64,000 bases of DNA from Ornithinimicrobium humiphilum (GCF_006716885.1 NZ_VFPU01000001.1:558001-622000), one strand, 5' to 3'; counted from the first letter of the stretch, positions 54,370 to 63,148 are shown. The notes: generated from the sequence alone by a model not told the origin. Numbers and translations: made by a program.

Positions 54370-56847
54370 TCAGTCGCCCAGCGCGCTCCACAGCAGGGCG
54401 CGGGCCACCGTGGCGTAGGTGCCCTTGGGGTGGGCCCGGAAGAGCGGGTCGGAGCCGAGGAGCACGACCCGAGCCCCGGTCGAGGCGTCCTCGCCGCGCA
54501 CCACGAGCGCCTCCCCGGCGGCCTCGTCGGGCCCGCGCGAGCCGGTGCGGTCCGGACGCCAGTGGCCGCTCACCAGCGGCGTCCCGGCGGCCAGACGCTG
54601 CTCGGCGACGACGCCCTCGCCCAGGTCGGTGAACCACACGGGGGCGTAGACGAAGGCGTGGTCGGGGGCGCCGCCCGCCACCGGGCCGTCGGCGTTGTCG
54701 ACCGCGACGATCCCGTTGGCGTCGGCCCGGCCCTGCACGGCCCGGACGTCGAGCAGGTCGAGGGCGGCGTCGAGATCGGCACCGGCCCGGCCGCGGCCCA
54801 CGAGGCCGCCGCCGTCCGCGACGAAGGCCCGCAGCTCGGCGCGGGCCGCGGCGCCCAGCTCGTCCCAGGCCAGGCCGTCGGAGACGTAGAGCGCGTCGAG
54901 CCCGGAGAGGTCGAGCCCGGCGTTGAGCTCGGCCGTGCCGACCGTCTCCACCGTCAGGCCCATCTCGGCGCACGCCCAGCGCTCCTGCGGGGTGCCGGCG
55001 ACGCCCAGCCGGAGACCGTCGGGGACGGCCTCGCCGGACGCACCGGCCGGGGCGGGATCCAGCTCGACGCCGTGCTCCCTGGCCACCGCACGGGCGGCCG
55101 TGCCGGCGTCGGTGGGCACGAGGACCGACCCGTCGTCGAGCCACTCCAGGGCGACGCCGTCCGCCAGCAGGTCGGTCAGCGCCTGCACGTCGGCGGGGTC
55201 CTCGAGGGGGAGCAGCCAGCCGCGCGTGGACGGTGCGACCGAGCCCGGGGCGGCCGCGGTTGCCACCGGCTCGCCGGTCACCTCCAGGTCCGTGCCCGCC
55301 GGCACCGTCACGACCGTGGCGCCCCAGAGCAGGCCGTGGCTCCAGGCGGACATGTCGTACATCGCCTCGATCCGCGGCGACAGGTCGGTGCCCGGCCCCA
55401 GGAAGGTGGCGGCCAGGCCGCGCCGCGCCTGGTGCAGGTCGACGACGTGGCTGCCCGCCGGGTGGACGGTGCCGCCGATCTCCGCCGGCCGGGTCAGCCG
55501 CAGGACCTCGACCCCGTTGGCGACGAGGTGGTCGACCAGCCGGGCCGCCGCCGGCGCCGAGCGCTGGCCGTCGCCGGCCGGGAGCACGTAGGCGCGGGGG
55601 AGGTCGGTGGTCCAGTCGCGTTCGCCGACCGGCACCGGCACCTCGGGCCCGGGCCGGCGCTGCTCCTCGCCCGCCGCGCCCCGGCGGAAGACCTCGACGT
55701 GGTCGGCCAGCAGCTCGGCGCGGTGCTCGACGGCGTAGCGCAGGGTGGCCGTCACCGCGGCCTCCGCGACGTCGGTGTTGATCGCGGCCCGGCGGCGGAG
55801 CTCCTCCTCCGGCCGGCCCCACTCCGAGGCGTTGATGCGCAGCGGCACCTCGACGGTCTGCGCGACGACCCCGTGGAGCGCGGCGTACTGCGGTGTGAAG
55901 ATCGGTGGCCAGCCGTCCCAGCCGCCCTCGAGGTCCCGCAGCGGGATCTGGGGCGTGCGCACCCCGTCGGCCTCGTCGTGGGGGAGGGAGCGCAGCGCCT
56001 CCTCGACGCCGAGCGCGTTGGCCCAGGCGTGGGGGAGCAGCAGGTCGAGCTCGGTGGTGTCGGTCCAGGGGGCCGTCGTGGGCTCGACCAGCGTGCCGTT
56101 GACGTAGCCGTGCAGGTCGAGGAGCATCACCGGCTGCAGCCGCACGATCGCGTCGCGCAGCGCCACCGTCTCGGGCTGGCTGGCCGTGACCAGGTCGCGG
56201 TTGAGGTCGAAACCGGCGGCGTTGGCGCGCGTGCGGGCCACCCGGCCGTCGGGGTTGGCGGTGACGAGCAGGTGCAGGCGGGTGGTCTCCAGCGTGCTCA
56301 TCACCTCCGGGTCGTCCGAGACGGCCCAGTCCTCCACGAGCCGCAGCAGTGCGTCGGTGCCCTCGGGCTCGTCGCCGTGGACGTTGGCGCTGACCAGGAC
56401 GGGGAGCCGGTAGTCGCGGGCCAGCGCACGGTCGAGCGCGGCCATCGCCGGGTCGGCCACGATCCTCGCCCGCATCCGCTCCTGGACGCCGACCTGCTCC
56501 GGGGTCTCGGGGGCGGTCAGCGTCACGAGGACCAGGTCACGACCCTCCCCGCTGCGGCCGACCACCTCGGTCGTCACCCGGTCCGAACGTGCCGCGACGG
56601 CGTTGAGGCGCCGGGCGACGTCGTGGTAGGCCGTGAGCCCGGGGCGCAGCGCGGCGTCCGAGGCGTCGACCGGGGGCTCCGGGAGGGCCTGCTCGGACGG
56701 GGGCGCCGCGACCTGCGGGCCGGCCGTCGCCGGGGCGGGCGACGGCGCCCCGACCAGCACCGTGGCACCGAGCGCGAGGCCGGCCGCCGCGACCACGGCC
56801 AGCAGACCGCGGCCCGGGACGGCACCGGCGGACGGGCGCAACGGCAT
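54370..56847 (-). CDS. Secreted M14 zinc carboxypeptidase, large
   Basis: 825 residues. The N-terminal signal-type helix is at about 13-33. The M14 domain follows, with zinc ligands His157 and Glu160 in VSANVHGDEPEG and His248 in LLDLHGYVNG. Substrate-carboxylate residues are in NPDGRVARTRAN and FDLNRD. The C-terminal half (about 450-825) includes a region resembling glutamine-amidotransferase-like or ThuA-like beta/alpha sequence (GLDALYVSDGLAWDELGAAA). It degrades peptides outside the cell. GGGGG ribosome site 2-7 bases upstream. The second half is not a standard M14 feature. Confidence 0.86.
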   Translation of the reverse strand: MPLRPSAGAVPGRGLLAVVAAAGLALGATVLVGAPSPAPATAGPQVAAPPSEQALPEPPVDASDAALRPGLTAYHDVARRLNAVAARSDRVTTEVVGRSGEGRDLVLVTLTAPETPEQVGVQERMRARIVADPAMAALDRALARDYRLPVLVSANVHGDEPEGTDALLRLVEDWAVSDDPEVMSTLETTRLHLLVTANPDGRVARTRANAAGFDLNRDLVTASQPETVALRDAIVRLQPVMLLDLHGYVNGTLVEPTTAPWTDTTELDLLLPHAWANALGVEEALRSLPHDEADGVRTPQIPLRDLEGGWDGWPPIFTPQYAALHGVVAQTVEVPLRINASEWGRPEEELRRRAAINTDVAEAAVTATLRYAVEHRAELLADHVEVFRRGAAGEEQRRPGPEVPVPVGERDWTTDLPRAYVLPAGDGQRSAPAAARLVDHLVANGVEVLRLTRPAEIGGTVHPAGSHVVDLHQARRGLAATFLGPGTDLSPRIEAMYDMSAWSHGLLWGATVVTVPAGTDLEVTGEPVATAAAPGSVAPSTRGWLLPLEDPADVQALTDLLADGVALEWLDDGSVLVPTDAGTAARAVAREHGVELDPAPAGASGEAVPDGLRLGVAGTPQERWACAEMGLTVETVGTAELNAGLDLSGLDALYVSDGLAWDELGAAARAELRAFVADGGGLVGRGRAGADLDAALDLLDVRAVQGRADANGIVAVDNADGPVAGGAPDHAFVYAPVWFTDLGEGVVAEQRLAAGTPLVSGHWRPDRTGSRGPDEAAGEALVVRGEDASTGARVVLLGSDPLFRAHPKGTYATVARALLWSALGD

Positions 56848-56950
56848 ACCCCCTGGGGATCGGGACTTGTGCCCAGGAACCCTAGCCGCCGGGCCTGAGG
56901 GCGCGGTAGTCCGAGATGCCGGGCCCCCTGAACTCCGGTAGACACCTCCC

Positions 56951-57736
56951 ATGACGAACGCCCACACCCTTGAGGGTGAGTGGTCCGGCCAGCTGGTCGC
57001 CACCGCCATCCACACCGGGCACGACCTGCGGCCCGAGGTGGCCGCCGCGATGGTCCTGCCCGAGGACGTCCGCCTGCGCGAGGAGGACCCCTTCACCGAC
57101 GTGATCGGCTCGGCCGCCCCGGCACGCGTGATCGCGCACCGGTCCCGCTTCGAGGTCGACCTCAACCGTCCCCGTGACACCGCCGTCTACCGCACCCCCG
57201 AGGACTGCTGGGGCCTGGACGTCTGGCGCACCGACCCGCTCGACGACGAGATCGTCCGCGGCAGCCTGGAGGTCTACGACCGCTTCTACGCCGACCTGGG
57301 CGGGCGTCTCGACGAGGTCGCGGCCCGCGGGCCCTTCGTCGTCTACGACGTGCACTCCTACAACCACCGCCGCGACGGTGCCGACGCCGAGCCCGACGAC
57401 CCGGCCGAGAACCCCGAGGTCAACCTCGGCACCGGGACCGTCGACGAGCGCTTCCGCCCCGTCGTCGAGGCCTTCTCCACCTCCCTGTCGCAGCAGGAGG
57501 TGGCCGGGCACCGGCTCGACGTCCGCGAGAACGTGAAGTTCGAGGGCCGCGCGCTGGCCTGGTGGGTGCACGAGCGCTACGCGGGCCGGGGCGTGTGCCT
57601 GGCACTGGAGTTCAAGAAGACCTTCATGGACGAGTGGACGGGCGTCCCGGACGAGGACCGACTCGCCCAGCTGCGGGACGCGCTCGGCGCCACCCACGAG
57701 CCGGTGCTGGAGGCGCTGCGCCGGCTGGGTCGATGA
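56951..57736 (+). CDS. N-formylglutamate amidohydrolase-like protein
   Basis: 261 residues of the FGase/HutG-2 family, zinc-dependent amidohydrolases. Seen: TAIHTGHDLRPEV with a likely metal His, SRFEVDLNRPRD, VVYDVHSYNHRR (Asp-x-His), and VCLALEFKKTFMDEW at the C-terminus. No histidine-utilisation genes are near, so it probably acts on a different acyl-amide substrate made or modified by its operon partners. TAGACA lies 6 bases before the ATG. It overlaps the next gene by ATGA. Confidence 0.88.
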   Translation: MTNAHTLEGEWSGQLVATAIHTGHDLRPEVAAAMVLPEDVRLREEDPFTDVIGSAAPARVIAHRSRFEVDLNRPRDTAVYRTPEDCWGLDVWRTDPLDDEIVRGSLEVYDRFYADLGGRLDEVAARGPFVVYDVHSYNHRRDGADAEPDDPAENPEVNLGTGTVDERFRPVVEAFSTSLSQQEVAGHRLDVRENVKFEGRALAWWVHERYAGRGVCLALEFKKTFMDEWTGVPDEDRLAQLRDALGATHEPVLEALRRLGR

Positions 57737-58899
57737 CCGCAGGGCTGTCCGCCCGCGACCTTGCCGTCGACCACACGCTGGCCATGCTCTCGGCCAACGT
57801 GCGCTTCATCCTCGACGTGACCCCGGTCGACGCGGACGCCCAGCGGGCGGAGTTCGTCGCGGGCACGCTCGAGGAGCCGAGCTTCACCTACCGCGACCTG
57901 GAGTCGGACCCCGACGTGCTGGAGGCCCAGCTCGACCACGCCCCCGTGGAAGCGGTCGAGGACCCCACGCTCGCAGACCTGCTGCGCGGCAAGGACCGGG
58001 AGCTGCGGCTGCAGCTCGAGATGCTGCGCGCCCGGGGCACCGAGGACTTCCGCCAGCTGTCCGTCGAGCTCTACGGGGCCGTCGGGCCGTCGCTGCGGAA
58101 GCGGGCCGAGGACATCGTCGCGAGGCTCGAGGTGCCCGAGGCCGGCGTCGAGCTCGTGCACGCCGAGGACTTCAAGCTCATGGCCGACGCCGAGATCGAG
58201 CTCTACCGCGAGCAGGACCCTGACCTCGGCATCCACGCCGAGGTCAGGCCGGACGTGAGCGGCGTGCTCGTCGAGGGCGACACCCTCCTGCTGGGCGAGG
58301 ACACCGCGGTGGCGGCCGAGCGGGTCGAGGCCCTGCTCCACCACGAGGTCGGCACCCACCTGGTCACCCAGGTCAACGGCACCGGCCAGCCCGTCCGCAC
58401 CCTCGCCTCCGGCCTCGCCGGCTACGACGAGACCCAGGAGGGTCTGGCCGTGCTGGCCGAGGTCGGCTGCGGCGGCCTGACGCCCTTCCGCCTGCGCCAG
58501 CTCGCGGTGCGGGTGCTCACCGTCCACCGGATGCTCTCCGGCGCCACCTTCCGGGAGTCCTGGACCGCCCTGCGCGACGCCGGGATCCCTGAGGGTGCGG
58601 CCTACACCACCACCATGCGGATCTACCGCTCCGGAGGCCTGACCAAGGACGTCGTCTACCTGCGCGGCCTGCTCGACCTCCTCGACCACCTGCGCTCCGG
58701 GGGAGACCTGGAGCTGCTGTTCCTCGGCAAGTTCGCCCTGCGCGACCTGCCGCTGGTGCGGGACCTGCAGAACCGGGGGGTGCTGTGTCCCGCCCGGCTG
58801 CGGCCACGTTGGCTGCTCGACCCGTCCGCGGTCGACCGGCTCGCGCGCGCCGCCGCCACCGACGATCTGACCACCCTCACCGAAAGGCCCGTGACATGA
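57733..58899 (+). CDS. DUF1704 / QEGLA-motif metallopeptidase-like protein
   Basis: 388 residues. The zinc-peptidase motif HEVGTH (204-209, HExxxH type) is followed by QEGLA at 235-239 and an Asn/Glu-rich helix, the pattern of DUF1704 proteins. Bacterial members are annotated as flavohemoglobin-expression modulating; eukaryotic relatives (MATCAP) are tubulin carboxypeptidases. It sits between an amidohydrolase and an ATP-grasp ligase with ATGA overlaps on both sides, which suggests a peptide-modification unit. The substrate is unknown. Confidence 0.87.
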   Translation: MTAGLSARDLAVDHTLAMLSANVRFILDVTPVDADAQRAEFVAGTLEEPSFTYRDLESDPDVLEAQLDHAPVEAVEDPTLADLLRGKDRELRLQLEMLRARGTEDFRQLSVELYGAVGPSLRKRAEDIVARLEVPEAGVELVHAEDFKLMADAEIELYREQDPDLGIHAEVRPDVSGVLVEGDTLLLGEDTAVAAERVEALLHHEVGTHLVTQVNGTGQPVRTLASGLAGYDETQEGLAVLAEVGCGGLTPFRLRQLAVRVLTVHRMLSGATFRESWTALRDAGIPEGAAYTTTMRIYRSGGLTKDVVYLRGLLDLLDHLRSGGDLELLFLGKFALRDLPLVRDLQNRGVLCPARLRPRWLLDPSAVDRLARAAATDDLTTLTERPVT

Positions 58900-59933
58900 A
58901 GATCGCCTTCGTCGTCAACGACGTGTCCACCGAGCAGCCCTACTACACCACCACCCGCCTGGCCATGAGCGCCGCCAACCTCGGCCACGAGACATGGGTG
59001 CTGGGGATGGGCGACTTCGGCTACGAGCCGGACGGCTCCCTCGGCGCCCTCGCCCGCGGCGGCGCCGACAAGACCTACCGCTCCCTCGAGCGCTACCTCG
59101 AGGACGTCCAGCGTCCCGAGAGCGAGAAGCGGATCGCGCTGAGCGACTTCGACGTCGTCATGCTCCGCAGCGACCCCGCGGACGAGGACGCGGCCTGGGC
59201 CAACAACGCCGGCGTCGGCTTCGGCGAGCTCATGACCTCCAGCGGAGTGCTCGTGGTCAACGACCCGAGCAGCCTCGCCAAGGCGCTGTCCAAGGCCTAC
59301 TTCCAGCACTTCCCCGAGGCGGTGCGGCCGCGCACGCTCATCTCGCGCGACGAGACCCGGATCGCCGACTTCGTCGACGAGCTCGGCGGCAGGGCGGTGC
59401 TCAAGCCGCTGCAGGGCTCCGGCGGCTCCGGGGTCTTCATGGTCAACAAGAAGGAGTCGCCCAACCTGTCGCAGATCATCGAGGCGATCGCCCGGGACGG
59501 GTATGTCGTGGCGCAGGAGTACCTGCCCGACGCCAAGGACGGCGACGTCCGGATGTTCGTCATGAACGGCGAACCGCTGACCGTCGACGGCCAGATCGCC
59601 GCCTTCCGCCGCAAGAGCGCCGGCGACGACATCCGGTCCAACATGTCCGCGGGCGGCAAGGCCGTGGCCGTGAACGTAACCGACGAGATGCTCGCCCTCG
59701 TCGAGGCGGTGCGTCCCAAGCTGGTCGCCGACGGCATGTTCCTCGTCGGGCTCGACATCGTCGGCGACAAGCTCATGGAGGTCAACGTCTTCAGCCCCGG
59801 CGGGCTGGGCAGCTGCCAGGAGCTCTACGGCGTCGACTTCGCCCCGGCGATCATCAAGGACCTGGAGCGCAAGGTGAAGATGCGCGGGCACTACGGCCCG
59901 CAGCTGGGCAACCGCTCGCTCGCCACCCTCTGA
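58896..59933 (+). CDS. RimK/glutathione-synthetase-like ATP-grasp ligase
   Basis: 345-residue ATP-grasp enzyme. The N-terminal domain (MKIAFVVNDVSTEQPYYTTT) resembles glutathione synthetase. The ATP-grasp core has VLKPLQGSGGSGVFMV at about 166-181, AQEYLPDAKDGDVRMFVMNG, and the metal-binding LVGLDIVGDKLMEVNVFSPG. Actinobacteria mostly make mycothiol rather than glutathione, and no GshA lies nearby, so its product is probably not glutathione. It is the last gene of the three-gene operon. Confidence 0.87.
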   Translation: MKIAFVVNDVSTEQPYYTTTRLAMSAANLGHETWVLGMGDFGYEPDGSLGALARGGADKTYRSLERYLEDVQRPESEKRIALSDFDVVMLRSDPADEDAAWANNAGVGFGELMTSSGVLVVNDPSSLAKALSKAYFQHFPEAVRPRTLISRDETRIADFVDELGGRAVLKPLQGSGGSGVFMVNKKESPNLSQIIEAIARDGYVVAQEYLPDAKDGDVRMFVMNGEPLTVDGQIAAFRRKSAGDDIRSNMSAGGKAVAVNVTDEMLALVEAVRPKLVADGMFLVGLDIVGDKLMEVNVFSPGGLGSCQELYGVDFAPAIIKDLERKVKMRGHYGPQLGNRSLATL

Positions 59934-59971
59934 CCGTCGACCGTCCGCAGTCCGGCGGCCGGAACCACGGG

Positions 59972-59992
59972 CCGTCGGAATGCGTCCGACGG
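59972..59992 (+). terminator. Terminator after the ATP-grasp operon
   Basis: An 8-bp stem (CCGTCGGA with TCCGACGG) and loop ATGCG, about 40 bases after the stop. Confidence 0.6.
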
Positions 59993-60003
59993 GGGCATCG
60001 TTC

Positions 60004-60009
60004 TAGGGT
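60004..60009 (+). promoter_or_regulatory. -10 box of the Bax-inhibitor-1 gene
   Basis: TAGGGT, 57 bases before the ATG. The leader carries CGGAGG before the start. Confidence 0.5.
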
Positions 60010-60066
60010 AGGAGATGACATGCCGGGGGGACTTTCCCCGGCGTGCCGCACAACCACGGAGGTTCC

Positions 60067-60945
60067 ATGGCCGTCAACCCGGTCTTCAGCCGCATCGACA
60101 AGGAGTCGGCCCAGCGAGGGTACGCCGGTTTCGGCGCCCAGCAGGGCGGCTACGGCGCCCCTCAGGGTGCCCCCACCCTCCCGCCCCCCGGCTACGGGCG
60201 CGGACCCACCGAGACCCTGACCGACGAGCAGCTGCGCGACATGTACGCCCAGGCTCCGGCCGGCCCGGCACAGACCGGCCGCCTGACGCTGGACGACGTC
60301 GTCATGAAGACGCTCATGCTCTTCGGCGTCGTGCTCGTCGTCACTGCCGCGACCTGGTTCTTCGTCGGCGCGCAGCCGGAGATCGCCATGCCCGTGTGGC
60401 TGCTCGGCATGTTCGGCTCGCTCGGCCTGAGCTTCGCCATCGGCTTCTCCAAGAAGGTCAACGTCCCGCTGATCCTCGTGCACGCCGTGCTCCAGGGCCT
60501 CTTCCTGGGTGCCGTGAGCGTGACCTTCAACGCCGTCTACCCGGGCGTGGTCACCACCGCGGTCGTCGCGACGATGGCGACCTTCGCGGGCATGTTCATC
60601 GGCTGGAAGGCCGGCTTCATCAAGGTCACCAGCAAGTCGCGCCGCATCTTCGGGATGATGGCGATGGGCTACCTGGTCTTCCTGCTCGTCAACCTGGCCG
60701 CCTCGTTCATGGGCTTCGGCGACGGCTGGGGCATCTACGGCGGCCCGCTGGGCATCCTGGTCTCGCTCTTCGGCGTCGGCCTGGCGTCCTACTCGCTGGC
60801 CGTCGACTTCGACTCGATCGACCGCGCGGTCGCCGGCGGCGCCCCGGAGAAGTACTCCTGGCTGCTCGGCCACGGCCTCGTCGCGACGCTGGTCTGGCTC
60901 TACATCGAGTTCCTGCGTCTGTTCTCGATCCTGCAGAACGACTGA
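60067..60945 (+). CDS. Bax inhibitor-1/YccA family membrane protein
   Basis: 292 residues. A soluble Gly/Pro-rich N-terminus (GGYGAPQGAPTLPPPGYG) leads to seven hydrophobic segments from about residue 80 on, the BI-1 layout (VMKTLMLFGVVLVVTAATWF, LILVHAVLQGLFLGAVSVTF, near-terminal Asp pair in AVDFDSIDRAVAGGAPEKYS). BI-1 proteins are pH-sensitive calcium-leak channels elsewhere. CGGAGG lies about 5 bases before the ATG. It overlaps the next small gene by TGATG. Confidence 0.92.
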   Translation: MAVNPVFSRIDKESAQRGYAGFGAQQGGYGAPQGAPTLPPPGYGRGPTETLTDEQLRDMYAQAPAGPAQTGRLTLDDVVMKTLMLFGVVLVVTAATWFFVGAQPEIAMPVWLLGMFGSLGLSFAIGFSKKVNVPLILVHAVLQGLFLGAVSVTFNAVYPGVVTTAVVATMATFAGMFIGWKAGFIKVTSKSRRIFGMMAMGYLVFLLVNLAASFMGFGDGWGIYGGPLGILVSLFGVGLASYSLAVDFDSIDRAVAGGAPEKYSWLLGHGLVATLVWLYIEFLRLFSILQND

Positions 60946-61238
60946 TGACGTCCCCCGACCAGCAGGTCGGGACCGAGCTGGAGCGCGTGGTCCGGCGGTG
61001 GCAGCAGCTGCCGCTGGACCGCGCGCTTCCTGCTGTCCCGACGGTGCACGCCGCGGTGCAGGCCCTGGCCGACGGGGCTTCCGACGCGCAGGGGCTGCCC
61101 CGCGACCCCGTGCCCGACCTCGGCCCCGCGGTCCTCATGGACCAGCTGCGGGTCATGGTCTACGACTGGCGGGCGGCGGGCCTCGACGAGGACGAGCTGG
61201 CGGCCCGGCTCACGGAGCTGCGGCGCTCGCTGCCCTGA
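60945..61238 (+). CDS. Small conserved-looking hypothetical protein
   Basis: 97 residues with no membrane segment and no recognised family. It has an acidic-helical character with PVPDLGPAVLMDQLRVMVYD in the middle and a C-terminal helix (DEDELAARLTELRRSL). The ATG shares one base with the stop of the Bax-inhibitor gene, so it is translationally coupled and probably works with it or in its regulation. Confidence 0.7.
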   Translation: MTSPDQQVGTELERVVRRWQQLPLDRALPAVPTVHAAVQALADGASDAQGLPRDPVPDLGPAVLMDQLRVMVYDWRAAGLDEDELAARLTELRRSLP

Positions 61239-61250
61239 GGCGCTGACCGG

Positions 61251-61447
61251 GGCAAGGTTGTGCCGGTCGGGCGACCTCCGCCCCGCCTCAGGCAAAGTCG
61301 TGCCGCTCCGACGCCTCCGAGAACGTCGCATCAGCGGCAGGACCATGTATGACGTGGCCCTGTCGGGCGTGCCGTCGCTCAACACCAGATGTGCGACTTC
61401 TGCGCATGCTCGAGCACGCGCAGATCGTGCAGATCCCGTGTCGAGCC
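61251..61447. repeat. Tandem repeat unit 1
   Basis: The first of two non-coding direct repeats in the 500-base stretch 61239-61738, which holds no convincing gene. It starts with GGCAAGGTTGTGCCGG and ends with CGTGTCGAGCC. A shorter internal repeat (GGCAAAGTCGTGCCG) recurs at +40. It contains the small hairpin GCACG-CGCAGAT-CGTGC. Confidence 0.8.
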
Positions 61448-61517
61448 AGCGGCTCGCCCGGACGTGGTCGAGGTGTGGCCGCCGTCGGCCGGCTGGACGA
61501 GGACGTCACTCCTCGCA

Positions 61518-61717
61518 GGCAAGGTTGTGCCGGTCGGGCGACCGTCGATCCGGTTCAGGCAAGGTCGTGCCGCTCGGACGCCTCCGAGAACGTCGCATCA
61601 GCGGCAGGACCACGTATGTCGTGCGGTCCGGGGCGGGTGTGCCGTCGCTCGACACCAGGTGTGCGGCATCCGCGCATCCTCGAGCACGCGCAGATCGTGC
61701 AGATCCCGTGTCGAGCC
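61518..61717. repeat. Tandem repeat unit 2
   Basis: The second copy, about 85-90 percent identical to unit 1 by eye, with its first 26 bases unchanged and the same internal repeat at +40 and the same 3' end. A 70-base spacer separates the two units. Unit 2 ends 22 bases before the AraC gene. Confidence 0.8.
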
Positions 61718-61738
61718 CGCGGAGCGCGACAGGCTCCC

Positions 61739-62605
61739 TCAGCCGGTCGCGCGGTCCCGGTAGGCAGACGGCGGCACCCCGATCACGGTCGTGAAGGCAC
61801 GCGTGAGGTGGGCCTGGTCGGCGAAGCCGAGGTCGGCGGCGAGCGCGGCGAGGTCGTCGGCCTCGCCGGCGTCGATGGCCGTCGCCGCGTCCTGCAGCCG
61901 GTAGCGGCGCAGCACCCACAACGGCGAGGCGCCGACGTAGCGGGCGAACATCCGCTGCAGCGTCCGCGGCGAGACGTGGAGCGCCTCGGCCACGGGCGCG
62001 AGCGTGCGGTGCTCCCGGGCCCGCATCAGCTCGACAGCCGCCCGCACCGTTGTATAGGCCGCGTCCTCCGCCACGCGCTCGAGGACGGGCTCGAGCCGGC
62101 GCGTCAGGTCGGCGACGAGGGCGTCTCGCCGGGCGGTCTCGTCCGGCTCGGCGAGGACCACCCGGGTGACCTCGGCCACGTCCGGTCCGAGGACCTCCTC
62201 CGCCCGGACGACGCGGTCCGTCAGTGCGAGGACGCTCGCCCCTAGCAGCGCCGCGAGCCCGCCGGGGTGGAAGGCGACGCCCGCGACCCGTCCGGCCGGC
62301 GGGAGGTCGACGGCGAAGACCCGGGTGACGAGCCCGTGGACCAGCGCGGACGGCATACCGTGCCCGTGCATGGTGCCGCCCTCGGCGTCCTCGACCGTCA
62401 GGTGGACGACCGGGTGGCCCAGCACCTGGGGCCGGAAAGGTCGGGACTCCTCACGCCGCCATCGCACCCACCAGTAGTGGGACGCCACGAGATCGAGCGG
62501 CGCGGGCAGGTCGAGCTGCCCCACGTCGAAGACGTCCTGGCCGCGGGCCGGCCAGAGGACGCCCGCGGGACGGGGCCGGGCCTGTCGCGGATCTTCAAGC
62601 GCCAC
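61739..62605 (-). CDS. AraC-family transcriptional regulator
   Basis: 288 residues. The N-terminal sensor half is of the type with PLDLVASHYWWVRWRRE. The C-terminal double helix-turn-helix is LAPVAEALHVSPRTLQRMFA, then LAALAADLGFADQAHLTRAF and IGVPPSAYR. The GTG start is set by a TAGGAT box 6 bases upstream (leaderless). It is divergent from the VOC protein gene; the two -10 boxes share bases at 62616-62617, so it may control that gene. The ligand is unknown. Confidence 0.9.
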   Translation of the reverse strand: MALEDPRQARPRPAGVLWPARGQDVFDVGQLDLPAPLDLVASHYWWVRWRREESRPFRPQVLGHPVVHLTVEDAEGGTMHGHGMPSALVHGLVTRVFAVDLPPAGRVAGVAFHPGGLAALLGASVLALTDRVVRAEEVLGPDVAEVTRVVLAEPDETARRDALVADLTRRLEPVLERVAEDAAYTTVRAAVELMRAREHRTLAPVAEALHVSPRTLQRMFARYVGASPLWVLRRYRLQDAATAIDAGEADDLAALAADLGFADQAHLTRAFTTVIGVPPSAYRDRATG

Positions 62606-62611
62606 GCGGCG

Positions 62612-62617
62612 ATCCTA
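62612..62617 (-). promoter_or_regulatory. -10 box, leaderless AraC promoter (shared divergent site)
   Basis: TAGGAT on the minus strand, 6 bases before the GTG. The overlapping CCTAGG on the plus strand starts TAGGCA, a possible -10 for the VOC gene at 62633, so the two divergent promoters overlap. Confidence 0.5.
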
Positions 62618-62632
62618 GGCAGGCTCAAGGAC

Positions 62633-63133
62633 ATGAGCACCGACCAGCGCACCGCCCCCACCTCCGCGACCTACCGCCCCGCGGGATACACCTCGCTGAC
62701 CCCCCTCGTGGTCGTCTCGCCCGCCGCCGAGGCCGTCGCGTTCTACGAGGACGTCCTCGGCGCCCGCGTCGTCACCCGGATGGACGGGCCGGACGGGCGG
62801 GTCTGGCACTGCGAGCTCGAGCTGGCGGACGGCCGGCTGCAGCTGATGGACCCGAACGACCAGTTCTCCGCGGTCGCGGGCGACCCCGCCTCGGACGACG
62901 CACGGTTCAGCATCGCGGTCTACGTGCCCGACGTCGACGCCACGCTGGCCCGGGCACGGGAGCGGGGCGCCCGCGTCCGTGAGGAAGCGGCCGACTTCGA
63001 GGTCACCGGCGACCGGTTCGCGTCCGTCCAGGACCCCTATGGCGTGCGCTGGACCCTCATGACCCGCACCGCCCCGCGGACGGACGAGGAGGTCCAGCAG
63101 GCGCTGGACGCCTGGGCGGCCTCGATGGGCTGA
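62633..63133 (+). CDS. VOC-family (glyoxalase/bleomycin-resistance-like) protein
   Basis: 166-residue two-module beta-alpha-beta-beta-beta protein: TSLTPLVVVSPAAEAVAFYE, then VWHCELELADGRLQLMDPND, later FSIAVYVPDVDATLARARER and FASVQDPYGVRWTLM. It resembles PhnB-like 3-demethylubiquinone-type or bleomycin-resistance relatives. AAGG lies just before the ATG. Likely a regulatory target of the divergent AraC gene. The enzymatic activity cannot be stated. Confidence 0.87.
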   Translation: MSTDQRTAPTSATYRPAGYTSLTPLVVVSPAAEAVAFYEDVLGARVVTRMDGPDGRVWHCELELADGRLQLMDPNDQFSAVAGDPASDDARFSIAVYVPDVDATLARARERGARVREEAADFEVTGDRFASVQDPYGVRWTLMTRTAPRTDEEVQQALDAWAASMG

Positions 63134-63148
63134 GACCCGGTCCGTCCG

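Noticed and set aside
58896-59933. True glutathione synthetase
   Set aside because: No GshA is present and actinobacteria generally use mycothiol. ATP-grasp similarity alone does not fix the product.
61251-61717. CRISPR-like reading of the repeats
   Set aside because: Only two long, imperfect units with unequal inner spacing, no regular short repeats and no cas genes.
61251-61900. Short basic peptides on the minus strand of the tandem repeats
   Set aside because: The similarity simply follows from the DNA duplication. There is no start with a ribosome site, and the frame in unit 2 runs into the AraC gene.
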